Part shown: positions 35,868 to 46,503 of the stretch, one piece after another
How positions within the stretch are numbered: position 1 is the stretch's first letter
How the letters are laid out: every line of letters starts with the position of its first letter
Assembly: GCF_047675955.1 (NCBI RefSeq)
Contig: NC_132912.1
Location: 19,752,500 to 19,816,499, forward strand
Source: Chlorocebus sabaeus
Taxonomy: Eukaryota; Chordata; Mammalia; Primates; Cercopithecidae
Direction of reading: 5' to 3'
DNA: 64,000 nt
Translations under genes and position numbers: made by a program
The notes under the pieces: generated by a model
Told to the model about the DNA's origin: nothing
Database searches by the model: none
Seen by the model: the letters and a program-made list of their open reading frames with translations, nothing else

Positions 35868-35934
35868 GACTTTCTCTATCTTTGATCTTTAAGGCTACTG
35901 ACCTTTGGATGAGGTTTTTGTAGGGAAATGTCAC

Positions 35935-36088
35935 TTTTTTTTTTTTGAGACAGTGTCTTGCTCTACCTCCAGGTTGGAGTACAGTGGCACAATCTCAGCT
36001 CACTGCTACCTCTGTGTCTCAGGATGGCCTCCCCACGTTAGCTGTAGCTGGGACTACAGGTATGCACCACCATGCCCAGCTAATTTCT
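35935..36088 (-). mobile_element. Alu right half, truncated
   Basis: Reverse-strand Alu 3' half: T12, GAGACAGTGTCTTGCTCT, then worn right-arm text ending at CCATGCCCAGCTAATTTCTG. The left arm is missing. It interrupts or borders the 5' leader of the reverse-strand L1. Confidence 0.9.
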
Positions 36089-36123
36089 GAAATAACTTTA
36101 TCTCTGTGTTAGCAGTTTGTTTT

Positions 36124-36189
36124 ACTTTAGACTTATTAGAACAATTATAAATAAAACTTTTTTTTAACTTTAGACTTATTAGAACAATT
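36124..36189 (+). repeat. 43-bp tandem duplication
   Basis: ACTTTAGACTTATTAGAACA followed by ATT occurs at 36124 and again at 36167, separated by AT-rich text containing a T8 tract. The two copies are identical over 23 bases. Confidence 0.9.
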
Positions 36190-37062
36190 CAAGTCGATTA
36201 AAAGACTGGAGTAAACCCTCTGCCAGTTCCAATCAAATTAATTGTGAACCCATGCTTAGAAAACTTGAGGTTCCTCATTTGTTTTCTCTGACAATGAGAC
36301 AAATGAGCTGAGATGAGCACACAATGACAATAAGGGTGGGAGGAGTTTTTGTTCCAGGCGTTAGTATAATGAATGGGTGTTACCAAGCACACTCAGGAAT
36401 AAGTTATTTCCAACACTCCTTCGTTATAACCTACTAATAGCAAAAGACCTGTTAGAATTTAGGAAATATTTGATTAGGTTGGCTGTGGCTGAAAGCGTCC
36501 AATTACATTTTATTTTTTCTTTCTCCTCTTCATGTTAAGAAAGCAGGCTCTTATGCATGAATGGAGCGGGATGTTTATCTCTCTCTTTCAGGTGGGCTCT
36601 GCCTAATACTTATAAATATTATGAAACATGCCAGAGCTAATTAGATGTGCAAGAAATTAGTCCAAGCAAATTAATCACTGCTGCTCAAAGTGGAATTTTA
36701 GTGCCTTGTGGCTCAGAGATTATTTAGTGACTTCTCTTGCTTTCTCATTTTGTTACGATATAATTCACCCATGACAATGGGAATGGCTTGCTGAGGATTA
36801 CCTCAATTTTCCCTTCTGCTGACAGAGGCTCAGCATATGGCCCAGAAAACACTCGGTCTGAGCTGCAGCTTTCAGGTTAAGTTGGAAGAGCAGTACTTTC
36901 TCCCGCCTAGAGCCCTTCTGATGGGATAGAAACTTCACCTGGGCATGGGGAAAAGTCATGCACATGGCAGGTACTAAGCATCTTCAACATCTGCTGATTC
37001 TTCCCTTTCCTGTGTAACACGATCAAAAGCCTCCAGGCTACTGAGACACCAAAATGGGTTTG
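36190..37062. other. no gene recognised
   Basis: Comparatively well-mixed sequence without clear repeats. I find no exon with convincing splice sites and frame. Confidence 0.4.
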
Positions 37063-37180
37063 AGGCCGGGCACAGTGGCTCACTCCTGTAATCTCAGCAC
37101 TTTGGGAGGCCGAGGCAGGCAGATCACTTAAGCCAGGTGTTCAAGACCAGCCTGGCCAACCTGGGGAAATCCCATCTCAA
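37063..37180 (+). mobile_element. Alu left arm, truncated into a purine tract
   Basis: GAGGCCGGGCACAGTGGCTC to CAACCTGGGGAAATCCCATCTCAAG, then the text turns into purine repeats. The purine tract probably grew from the Alu A-rich region. Confidence 0.9.
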
Positions 37181-37193
37181 GAACGAGAGAAAC

Positions 37194-37385
37194 AGAGAGA
37201 GAGAGAAAGGGAGAAAGGAAAGGAAAGGGAAGGGAAGGGAAGGGAAGGGAAGGGAAGGGAAGGAAGGGGAGGGGAGGGGAGGGGAGGGGAGGAAGAGGAG
37301 GGGAGGGGAGGGGAGGAAGAGGAGGGGAGGGGAGGAAGAGGAGGGGAGGGGAGGGGAGAAAGAGGAGGGGAGGGGAGAGGAGGGG
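37194..37385 (+). repeat. 192-nt uninterrupted polypurine tract
   Basis: No pyrimidine occurs between the C at 37193 and the T at 37386. It passes from GAGA through GGGAA to GGGGA and GGAAGA units. It has mirror symmetry and many G4 runs. The open frame through it (37137-37424, Arg/Glu/Gly/Lys only) is a by-product of base composition. Confidence 0.95.
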
Positions 37386-37639
37386 TGGGAAGAAGGGACG
37401 AAGGTAGGAAGGGTTTCTAAATAACAGAATTGGTAAGCCATGAAAACGGAAACTGGCAGTGACTTTCTAACTTTTTCTAAGTCTTAACCGAGTGCTCACA
37501 ATGGGATCAGAGACTGCACTTGCTAGATCCAGCTCCTTGGCAGACCAGGCTGTTAGGGAATGTGGGCCTAAGGTCAGCCGGGAAAAGCCACGACCAGAAT
37601 TTATAGCAGAAAGCTAAAAATTGTGTAGCAAACAGCTTG

Positions 37640-37860
37640 GCATAGCACTTTACAGTCTACAATGTATTTTCATGTGCATCGTAATATTTAATTCTCATAC
37701 CCATTCTGAGAGTGATACTTATGGCCGTTTGTGAATAGGAAACTGAATCTGCCTGACTATCCCAAAGCCACATAGCTAGAAAGCAGCAGAGTCTAGCTTG
37801 AACTCCAGGTGCCCTGAGTCCTGCCTGCCTTTCTCTTTCCAGCATCACAGCTGCCTCTCT
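37640..37860 (-). mobile_element. MIR SINE
   Basis: Reverse MIR: TTAATTCTCATACCCATTCTGAGAGT, GAATAGGAAACTGAATCTG, CAAAGCCACATAGCTAGAAAGCAGCAGAGTC and CTCCAGGTGCCCTGAGTCC in order. Confidence 0.8.
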
Positions 37861-38010
37861 ATATCTTGAGATGTTTGCAGGGTGAGGCTTAATGTGATAA
37901 ACGGACATTTTCAGACCTTTACAGCCAGAAATTTATTATGTTATGAGAGTGTTGCTCTCATAACAGATAAAAATTGTAAAGTTAATTAGCATTACAAATG
38001 GTTTTTATGC

Positions 38011-38370
38011 ATTCTTTTATTTTATTTATTTAAGTTCTGGGATACGTGTGCAGAACACGCAGGATTATTACATAGGTGTACATGTGCTGTGGTAGTTTGC
38101 TGCACCCATCAACCCGTCATCTAGGTTTCAAGCCCAGCGAGCATTAGGTATTTGTCCTAATGCTCTCCCTCCCCTTGTCCCCCACCCACCGACAGGCCCC
38201 GGTGTGTGGCGTTCCCCTCTTTGTGTCAGTGTGTTCTCATTATTCAACGCCCACTTATGAGAGAACGTGCAATGTTTGGTTTTTTGTTCCTGCGTTAGTT
38301 TGCTGAGGATGATGGTTTCCGGCTTCATCCACGTTCCTGCAAAGGACATGAACTCCTTCTTTTTTATGTC
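38011..38370 (-). mobile_element. L1 (L1PB/older L1PA) 3' end, 5'-truncated
   Basis: Reverse-strand L1 3' UTR from a T-rich start (AAGTTCTGGGATACGTGTGC) through a CCTCCCCTTGTCCCCCACCC block, the complement of the G-rich tract, into the last ~60 bases of ORF2. Confidence 0.95.
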
Positions 38371-38469
38371 TGCATATTTTAACTTTAGAAAGATGACAAG
38401 AAGCAAAACCATGTAGTCAACAGAGCCAAAGTTGAAAATCTCCATCAGATTGTACCCTTTGGTGATTTA

Positions 38470-38620
38470 CAGCTCAATCTCTCTGTGACTTCGTCTTCTC
38501 CTCTATGAAATGGGGAAATAATCCTGACTCTGTAACATTATCGTATTATTAAAAATCTGGAAAGCATTTAGAACCTTGTTTAGCACATAATGAGTGCTCA
38601 ATAAATATTTCTTATTGGGT
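38470..38620 (+). mobile_element. MIR SINE, 3' part
   Basis: TCTCTGTGACTTCGTCTTCTCC, ATGAAATGGGGAAATAAT and ACATAATGAGTGCTCAATAAATATT in order match the sense 3' two-thirds of MIR. Confidence 0.8.
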
Positions 38621-38740
38621 GCGCTTTATATAATTTCTAAAGCATATAATGTAAATGAAGAATGACACCATCACCTTTCAACATGATAGACATGAGTTTC
38701 ATAGTTATGTTGCTATAAAAAAAAAAAAATGCCTGCTAAT

Positions 38741-39053
38741 GGCTGGGCATGGTGGCTCATGCCTGTAATTCCAGCACTTTGGGAGGCTGAGGCAGATGGA
38801 TCACTTGAGGCCAGGATTTTGAGGCCAGCCTGGTCAACATGGCGAAACCCCGTCTCTACTAAAAATACAAAAATTAGACATGATGGCACATGCCTGTAGT
38901 CTCAGCTACTCAAATGGCTGAGGCAGGAGAATCCCTTGAACCTGGGAGATGGAGGTTGCAGTGAGCCAAGATTGTGCCATTACAATCCAGCCTGGGTGAC
39001 AGAGCAAGATTCTAACTTAAAAACAAACAAACAAACAAATAAATAAATAAACA
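38741..39053 (+). mobile_element. Alu (AluS-like), full length
   Basis: Both arms present, tail rich in CAAA and TAAA units. Flanked by the direct repeat GCCTGCTAA. A small deletion removed part of the right-arm start (AAATTAGACATGATGG). Confidence 0.95.
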
Positions 39054-39599
39054 TAGCCTGCTAAAAAGAAAAACAAGGCTACATACTATAAAACTAAAAT
39101 ATAAATTGAATCTGGAATATATTCCAAACATACTGCTTCTGAAGGAATTTTTCTCCACATCCTTCAAAACTACAAAATTAGAGACTGAGCATGGTATGGA
39201 ATCAGTATACTATGATATAGAATTAGTAAATCTGCAGGTTAGTCTAGGATCCTATTAACAACTTGTATTTGGACATATCTCTCCAGAAAAAAATCAGTTA
39301 TAGGATTTCTATATACTTGGATAACCAATATTTTCAAAGCACAGATACAGTATACATATAGAAACACTTCCTTCTTTAGAATACATATAATTTAATATAT
39401 CATATGGTCCATAAATGCCCAGGTGAGATTGCACATTTTTCACTTTCTAGGTCTGGAAAAATAAAAATTTACAAAGCAATTCTTTGATGCTCTCTTTAAG
39501 AACTTTTCTTTATTTTATTTTCTATTTTGCATCTTAGTTATTTTTACATGTATTTTTCATTTTCTCTCTAAGTTCATGCTTCTACAAATTCTTAGCCAT

Positions 39600-39690
39600 G
39601 GCTTGTCCATCTTTATATCCTCAACATATCTGGTCGAGTACCTTGTACATAGTAGACATTCAGTAAATATTTTATGAACACAGGATTATT
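39600..39690 (+). mobile_element. L2 LINE 3' end
   Basis: TTTATATCCTCAACATATCTGG, then GTACCTTGTACATAGTAGACATTCAGTAAATATTT match the L2 terminus. Confidence 0.65.
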
Positions 39691-39764
39691 GATTTAATGA
39701 GAAGAGCTGTAGGGAGTAAAATGGAGAAGTAGAAGAATTAAAGTTTGTGTGTAGATGTGTGTGT

Positions 39765-40250
39765 GTGCTAGTAATCAAAGACCGGATTCAAACTGGCTCA
39801 AATGATACAGGAATTTATTGACTTATACAACTAAAATGTCTACATGCAGAGCAGGCTTGGAACATGAACTGATGGAAAAGTTCGCAATGCCATCAAAGTT
39901 ATTCTGCTATTTCTTCATGACTTTGAAGGCCCTGTCTTCCTTTTAGTTGATTTTATCCCTTGGCTGTTTATTGTAGCACAATGGTAGCAGATGAGTACCT
40001 GAGATTAAGAGGGCTGCATGCTTCCTCTTTTACATCAGAGTTGGGAAGAAGAGGTCTCTTACCACAATTATCCATCGAAATGTACCCTTTTGTGACAGAA
40101 TTCTTACTGGACAAACTTACATCCATGTCTATCTATGAACCAATCCCGTGGCTTAGCAGTGCCGTGCGGTGATAGGTGTGGTTCTGAGCCCACATTCGAG
40201 CAAGAAAAATGGCATGACCCTAGGAACTGGGTTGAGGGTTCAATTCTGTT
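39765..40250 (-). mobile_element. unclassified interspersed repeat
   Basis: GATTCAAACTGGCTCAAATGATACAGG.AATTTATTG near the left end and GAACCAATCCCGTGGC near the right have the feel of a medium-reiteration repeat read in reverse. I cannot name the family. The open frame at 39960-40172 has no domain. Confidence 0.35.
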
Positions 40251-40364
40251 AGCAGTGGAGAGTATCTGAGTCAGGCAGCACTTAAGTATGTTACTGTAGG
40301 CAGCAAATTCTTACAAGTCTGCAGCAACCTCCATTCTTGCCTTCTCAGAAGAAAGAGTTCCACC

Positions 40365-40995
40365 AAGGGGCCTAACTAAGACAGAGGAGAGACACAGGCA
40401 AGTTTTAGAGCAGGAGTGAAAATATATTTAAAAACTTTAGAACAGGAATGAAAAGGAGTAACGTATACTTGGAAGAGGGCCGAGCGGGAAACTTCAGAGA
40501 TGAAGAGCACAGTTTGACGTTTAACTTGAAGTTTTACATTTTGGCATACTTCCAGGGTCTTGCATCCCATCTCCCCTGATTCCTCCCTTGGGGTGGGCTG
40601 TCTGCATGTGTGGGGGCCTACCGATACTTCGGAGGGGCCATGTGTGGTCTGTTTGCTGGAGTTGTGTGCGTGCTCTCTTGAGGCGTTCTTCTCTTACCAG
40701 TCCAACATCCCTAGAGGAAGGTCATATACCAGTTCAACTCTGCCGTTTTGCCTCTTAGTGTGCATGTGTGAGCCCATTTGCTTAACTCCAGAGATCTTAT
40801 TAGGAAGCTGCTGATCTCCAGTTTCAGGTGTTTCTATCTACTGGGAAACTGCCTTTGCTTCAGCTGTGGCCAATTATTATTTTAGAGCGGCAGCTTAATA
40901 ACTGCCTAACCATCACCTGATGGTCACCTGGCGTTTCTGGTGGAGGAGTGCCTTCTTCTGCCCCGTTAATATCTGACTAGTGACCTACTGTAACA
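40365..40995 (-). mobile_element. solitary LTR-like block
   Basis: CCCATCTCCCCTGATTCCTCCCTTGGGGTGGGCTGTCTGCATG and ACTCTGCCGTTTTGCCTCTTAGTGTGCATG form a GC-richer block unlike its flanks and resemble an endogenous-retrovirus LTR read on the reverse strand. No internal retroviral genes accompany it. The open frame at 40560-40814 is a shadow of this block. Confidence 0.45.
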
Positions 40996-41986
40996 ATCCC
41001 AACCAAATCATGGAAATGCTCAACAATTTGTGGCGGGAAGGGAGTGAGGATGGAAGGCTAAATGAATTTGAAGGAGGCGACCACAGCATGTGCAACATAC
41101 ATTGGGTAATAGTTTAAATTTCCAGAGTTCAAAAAATAAGGCTGAAATGCTGCAGTGTTATACTCACACTAATACATGCGAAAGAAGTGGTAAAACGTAG
41201 AGCCCCATAAAAGCTCAAAATATGTCAGGTCCTCTTGGGATGCTTTTTACTTATAAGTGCTCTTTGAAAAAAAATTAGCAAGTGTTTGTTTTTTTTTTTT
41301 TCCTGTTAAGATTAACTGTTAATTTTATGAGTAAAACTGATTTTAATAATTCCCTATAAAAATATGACTGCTAAAGTAATTACATCACATCTAACATTTT
41401 TTTTCTTCTTGACATTAAAACAAACAAGCATTCTAATTTAGATGGATGTGTCTTAGTACAAGTATTATTTAATGTTTATGGTCTTTATGGATCTTTTTGG
41501 ATTACACAAGGGGCAGAATCATATTTGCATTCAGCCTTGTGTAGTCATAAAATAGCAAACAGATTACCTGAAAAGGGCTATTCTAGTCCTTAAGAAATTG
41601 TCAAGCTCCTAAAGTGAATCTCATTGTGCTATTCCTTTAGGATCCTTCTTTCTGGCCTCAGACAACGGTTCAGCATTTCCCATACCCACCCACCAACCGA
41701 CTCAGCCACTCAGCTCCCCACAGCTGTGCCTAAAATATCCCTACTTGTACTGATTTTCTCTGGTTGGCATCAGCCTAGCCTAAACCCACTGAATTACCTC
41801 CACCTAGCTTATCCACTCTCCCTGTCCTATTTCTCTCTACAGGAGCCTTCACCCTTTACCCCAACCAACTATAAAAATACCCAAAACACTGCTTAAAAAC
41901 AAATACTTGCTTTATCCCTTCAGGATTAGACATTTTCTCATTTTTCATTTGTTATACAAATCTTACTGATTTACTATTGAGATATA
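40996..41986. other. no gene recognised
   Basis: AT-rich DNA. The forward frame at 41624-41896 lies in a pyrimidine-rich stretch and shows no domain. Confidence 0.4.
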
Positions 41987-42066
41987 TTAGGTTGGTGCAA
42001 AACTAATTGCGCTTTTGGCCATTCCTTTTAGAAACAACGACTGCAATTAATTTCGCACCAATCTAA
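41987..42066. mobile_element. MADE1 (mariner-derived MITE), full length
   Basis: Exactly 80 bases from TTAGGTTGGTGC to GCACCAATCTAA, with terminal inverted repeats that pair for about 25 bases, and TA on both sides as the mariner target duplication. MADE1 copies form hairpins, and many miR-548 family genes derive from them (established knowledge). The loop-proximal part here (CATTCCTTTTAGAAACAACGA) pairs less well than the termini. Confidence 0.95.
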
Positions 42067-42179
42067 TAAATAGATGAGGGAGATAGCTAAGCTTCCCTAC
42101 CCAGATTCCATGTGAAAAATGATGGAGAAAATCATTGTAGTATTTTCTTTATAAAACACCTTAATTATTATTATTAGTT

Positions 42180-42482
42180 ATTTTTATTTTTATTTTTGGA
42201 GATGGAATCTCACTCTGTCGCCCAGGCTGGAGTGCAGTGGTGCGATCTCGGGTCGCTGCAACCTCCACCTCCCAGGTTCAAACAATTCTCCTGCCTCAGC
42301 CTCCCAAGTTGCTGGGATTACAGGTGCCCACTGCCATACCCGGCTGATTTTGGTATTTTTAGTAGAGGCGGGGTTTCGCCATGTTGGCCAGGCTGGTCTT
42401 GGAACTCCTGACCTCAGATGATCTGCTTGCCTTGGCCTCCCAAAGTGCTGGTATTACAGGCATGAGCCACTGTGCCTGGCCT
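42180..42482 (-). mobile_element. Alu (AluS-like), full length
   Basis: Complete reverse-strand Alu beginning in a TTTTTATTTTTATT tail. Only about ten bases separate it from a second reverse Alu. Confidence 0.95.
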
Positions 42483-42493
42483 ATTAATATCAT

Positions 42494-42775
42494 TATTTTT
42501 TGAGACAGGGTTTGCTCTGTTGCCCATGCTGGAATGCAGTGCATAGCTCCTTGCAGCCCCCAACTCTTGGGCTTAAGCAATTCTCTCACTTTAACCTCCT
42601 TAGTAATTAGGACTACAGGGGCACACTACCTTGCACGGCTAATTTTTAAAATTTTTGTAGAGAAGAAGTCTCTCCCTATTGCCCAGACTGATCTCAAACT
42701 CCTGGCCTCAAGTAATCCTCCCACCTTGGCCTCCAAAAGTGCTGGAATTACAGGCCTGAGCCACCATGTTCGATC
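42494..42775 (-). mobile_element. AluJ-like, full length, worn
   Basis: Reverse-strand Alu with many substitutions and AluJ-like text (TTTTTGTAGAGAAGAAGTCTC, CTCAAGTAATCCTCCCACC). The two adjacent Alus differ in divergence, so they arose by separate insertions and not by duplication. Confidence 0.95.
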
Positions 42776-43651
42776 CTAATGATTCTTATTAGTTAGTTAC
42801 GGTTAGCTTGGAAGATAAGGGAGTCCACCAAGCTCTAGTTAGTGCAGACAGGATTTTCTATTTTTGCTTCCAGCCCACAGTACACAGGGGGATGGCAGGA
42901 GAGAAATTTCTTTCACTGCTGTTGTTCAAAGAATGGGTGGAACTTCAACATACCATTCTCGCATGTGATTAATGCTGTTCTCCGCGTGCCATTAGAAGGG
43001 TTGGAAACTCACCCCTTTCAGGGAGATTTTAAAGAAATCTAGGGATCAGACTGCCACAATTACTTTGAACACTGGATATTCCATGGAGGAGGTTTAGTTT
43101 AACAAAGATGAAAATGCGTGTTTAATATTCTCACTTGCTTCTTTCTGCAACCCAGCAAATGTCTCTCCCTTCTCCTCCTCCTCCACATTATATACTGGGG
43201 TGAAGAGGAAAGAAGAGGAAAGAAAAGCAACAACAAGAAAAAGTTTGAACTAAAAATATATATTTATGTATACATGTACAATACGATAATTTCTAAAAAT
43301 AAATGTGACAGTTATTTGCACAGATATCTGATCTTAAGGAAATGCGTGATACATCGTTGAGAGAAAAAGCTAGGTGCAGAGAGAAGTATATGCTTCTATT
43401 ATAGGAAACACACATACAAAACCAATATATAGATAGCTCTATGTGTTTGTGTATCTGTACGTGTGTGTGTTCTATGAGAAGGTAAAAGTAGTAGAAGGAG
43501 ACATACCTTAGTTACCTTGGGAGGACGGAATTGCATATGGGAATGACAGTTTGTGTTTTAACATACATTTGTGGGTAAATTCCTTGTCACTTCAAGTATA
43601 TATTATTTTTAATGTAATAAACATCAAGTGATAATTTTACAAGGGAAATTT
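42776..43651. other. no gene recognised
   Basis: No clear repeat. Short TG/TA-rich patches near 43,255 and 43,440. Confidence 0.4.
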
Positions 43652-43980
43652 TCTTCACTATAGAAAATTTTTCTTTACTGTAGAAAAATGCACTCCCTTT
43701 TGGATTTGAGGTAAATGATGGATAAAGTAATATTGGACACTGGTGCAAAATGAGTCAATTTTTAAAAACAAAGAACCATGTGGAAACCATGTTTCTACCT
43801 TATAAAGTCAACAAGGTGACTATTGAAAAAAATTATCTTACACAACGATATGAAAATAATACAATTTAATTTTGGTTTTGCTTTGGCTTAACGTTTTTGG
43901 TTTCTTATCAAAGATATCCGTGTTCCTTGTATCTCATTAAATTTATTGACATTCATCATTTTATCCCATGACAGTTCTGT
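43652..43980 (+). repeat. local duplication, copy A (~330 bp)
   Basis: Aligns with 46141-46447 in the same orientation: TCTTCACTATAGAAAA at the left end, TTTTGGATTTGAGG, TGAGTCAATTTTTAAAAACA, AACCATGTTTCTACCTTATA, TTTGGTTTTGCTTTGGCTTAA and CATTCATCATTTTATCCCATG. Copy A has about 22 extra bases near its left end from a second CTTTACTGTAGAAAA-type unit. The sequence is not a repeat family I know. Confidence 0.95.
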
Positions 43981-44997
43981 GATTTTACAAGGAAACTTGT
44001 TACACAGGAGGGGATAATTTGGGAATTTTAGCATGGAGATTGCAATTTTTGCTTCAGGTAGCAACATATCCATTTATATTCAGACTTACTGACTAAAATT
44101 TTTGGAATCATAGATTTCACCATGTAAGTTTAAAATCTCAGTAATCTCTACTCCCATTTAAAAATTTACTGACATCTATTAAAATTTGTAGAAGGTAAAT
44201 TCTCTCAAAAACATGTATAGAAATCATTTTGTTTCAAGATGGCAGGCTGATAAAAAAAAACTGAAGTGGAAAGTTTTGGGGGGTAGTGTATTCATTTTTC
44301 TCTAAAATCATTTTTTGTAACTGTTATGTAAATAACACACAACAAATAAAGATATAAATGAATCATACTTATTAAATTCAAGTTTTCGTATGACAAAAAT
44401 GACTAAAATTCAACATATTTTGAAACTACTTTAGACCCTTACCGTAGTTTGTTTCCTATTATTTTCTCATGTTAGCTGATAGGATATTAGTTTGATTTGT
44501 TCTATAACATAACTGCTCTGTGGTAAAATCAGTCAATCAATTAGTAATATATATTTCCATAGCTATTGGAAGGAAGACCCCTTCGAAGATTCCAATACCT
44601 TTGTTTTATTTAGAAACATACATAATAAAACTTCTAACACTAGAATGGGCAGGTCTTTACAAAGTTCAGAATTGGAGAATATCCTGGGCCTCTAAATGGG
44701 TAATAAGGGTTATTTCTCACCAAATCTTTCTGTTATTTTTATTTTTATAGGCAAATTTTTATAAACATAAGAACAAATTTTCTGTCTTTGTTTTTTTTTT
44801 GTTTTATCCCTCGTTCTATGCATATTTCCTGTAAAATTAACGTAAGAATTATTTCAGTCTAGTTGAACTCCCCATAGAACTATCAAAAGGCCACTCAGTA
44901 CTCTATTTGTTCATCACCAGGTTTTATATATAAATATAAATACACATTTAGATAAATAGGCAATATAGATCACGGATAGGTGGCTAGAAGATAGAAT

Positions 44998-45001
<4 letters not shown>
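43981..45001. other. no gene recognised
   Basis: AT-rich DNA, with no repeat family or exon that I can support. Confidence 0.4.

Positions 45002-45062
<61 letters not shown>
45002..45062. repeat. (GATA)n-(GACA)n microsatellite
   Basis: About eleven GATA units followed by four GACA units, without interruptions. Probably length-polymorphic. Confidence 0.95.
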
Positions 45063-46140
45063 CATCCATATTCTTTCTCCATGTGTCTTGGGTTTCTCCA
45101 TTATTTTCTTAACTGATACTCCAAGACAGTTTCCTCTAAAATTTATCAATAGGCACATTCAAACGTTTAGTATTTGTCTCAGATGATTACTGTAGCCCTG
45201 ATGCCAGGAAAGTGGCACTTTCAACATTTAAAGGAATTGAATTAACTCAGAGTGAAAATGCGTCCCCATATCTAGATCATACCAGTGTGTGCATGTGCGA
45301 AAGATTGACGGTAGGATTCACAAGGTCAGATGAGGACTGACAAGGAATGCATCTTAAGGATTGTGAGGGAAAATAAGAAATACCCCAATCTCCCACAATT
45401 ATAATTTATTTTAATTTGAATTGAAGAAACGTTAAAGCAATGAAATTGTCTCCCATTTCTACTTTTAAAATAATATTTGCTAAAGAAAGAAAGGCATTCT
45501 GATAGGCCTCCATGAACGTCTAAGCTTTTTATGTTTAAAGAAGCTGATTGCTTTTGTGAAGGAAATACTTTGAGCATACAAATTTTCAAATTTTAAAGAG
45601 AGATTAAGTGAAAATTCGATACGTTGTGCTGAAGAAGCATTGCTTCTAACACTCAGTTTTTATACATACATATTCAAAAGCGATGTTTTCATCCTATTTT
45701 GTAGCATGTACTGTGAAGTTGGCAGGAAATTTGACCAAACCCGTCATAATTTGTAATTTGTATCCTGTTACTACTGCTAAACAAGTATGTGTACATGAAC
45801 TTTCAGATACTACCAGAAAAATTTCAATACATTTACTGCTTAGCAATAAACCTTATCTTAGAGGCAGAAGGTACTCTTTCATTCTTAACTTTCTCAAGAC
45901 CATCCGCACCAGTGTTAAAAGTTTCATCATGTACATCCCTAAATAAAACAAAGGTAATAGAACCGTAGTAAGTATCCGAGATTTTATTAGTACATCAAAT
46001 GAGATTATTAACCTGTTTCCAAGTCTAAACACTTGAAGGATTATCCCTTTGTAATGAGAAATAAATGTGTTCTCTGGTTTTTATTTATGGTAATGTAAGA
46101 TTTGAATCTGCTCCATTAGTGTTCTGAAATAACTTAAATC
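45063..46140. other. no gene recognised
   Basis: Frames at 45326-45589 (-) and 45683-45946 (+) show no domain. No repeat recognised. Confidence 0.4.
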
Positions 46141-46447
46141 TCTTCACTATAGAAAAATGCATCCCCTTTTGGATTTGAGGCAAATGATGGATAAAGTAAA
46201 GTAATATTGGACACTGGAGAAAAATGAGTCAATTTTTAAAAACAAAGAACCATGGGGAAACCATGTTTCTACCTTATAAAGTCAAGAAGATGAATATTGA
46301 TGAAAATTCTCTTACACAACAATATGAAAACGATTTAATTTTGGTTTTGCTTTGGCTTAACATTTTTCATTTTTTGTCGAAGTTATCCATGTTCCTAGTA
46401 TCTCGCTATTTATTGACATTCATCATTTTATCCCATGCCAGTTCTGT
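46141..46447 (+). repeat. local duplication, copy B (~307 bp)
   Basis: Second copy of 43652-43980. It ends at GTTCTGT, about 55 bases upstream of an exon-like segment. The start codon of the 148-codon frame at 46224 lies in this copy, but the frame here is not conserved in copy A. Confidence 0.95.
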
Positions 46448-46503
46448 TCAAATATGTTTTCACTTTTCTTTTTTCCAACTATTTCATTTTATCTCATTTC
46501 CAG

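Larger units (their letters stand above)
31237..35934 (-). mobile_element. L1P LINE, 3'-truncated, ORF1 and most of ORF2 retained
   Basis: Reverse-strand L1 of about 4.7 kb. Reading upwards: the ORF2 C-terminal region begins abruptly at 31237, the rest of ORF2 ends at 34770, ORF1 covers 34813-35867, and about 65 bases of 5' leader remain before a half Alu. The 3' UTR and last ORF2 codons are missing, the opposite of the usual 5' truncation. The ORF1 N-terminal text is of the older L1PA/L1PB type. All frames are broken. Confidence 0.9.

Noticed and set aside
37137..37424. Forward open frame rich in Arg, Glu, Gly and Lys, with a Pro/Ser/Leu-rich reverse frame over it
   Set aside because: Both frames are translations of the Alu arm and a pure purine tract. 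There are no stop codons only because of composition.
40560..40814. Cys-rich 84-codon forward frame
   Set aside because: It lies within the LTR-like block, has no signal peptide or conserved cysteine pattern that I can recognise, and no exon signals.
41624..41896. Forward frame of 90 codons starting near 41624
   Set aside because: Pyrimidine-rich stretch, no domain, no matching splice sites, and no conserved-looking codon pattern.
42180..42775. Two adjacent reverse Alus considered as a tandem duplication
   Set aside because: The two differ strongly in divergence and subfamily-type text, so separate insertions explain them better.
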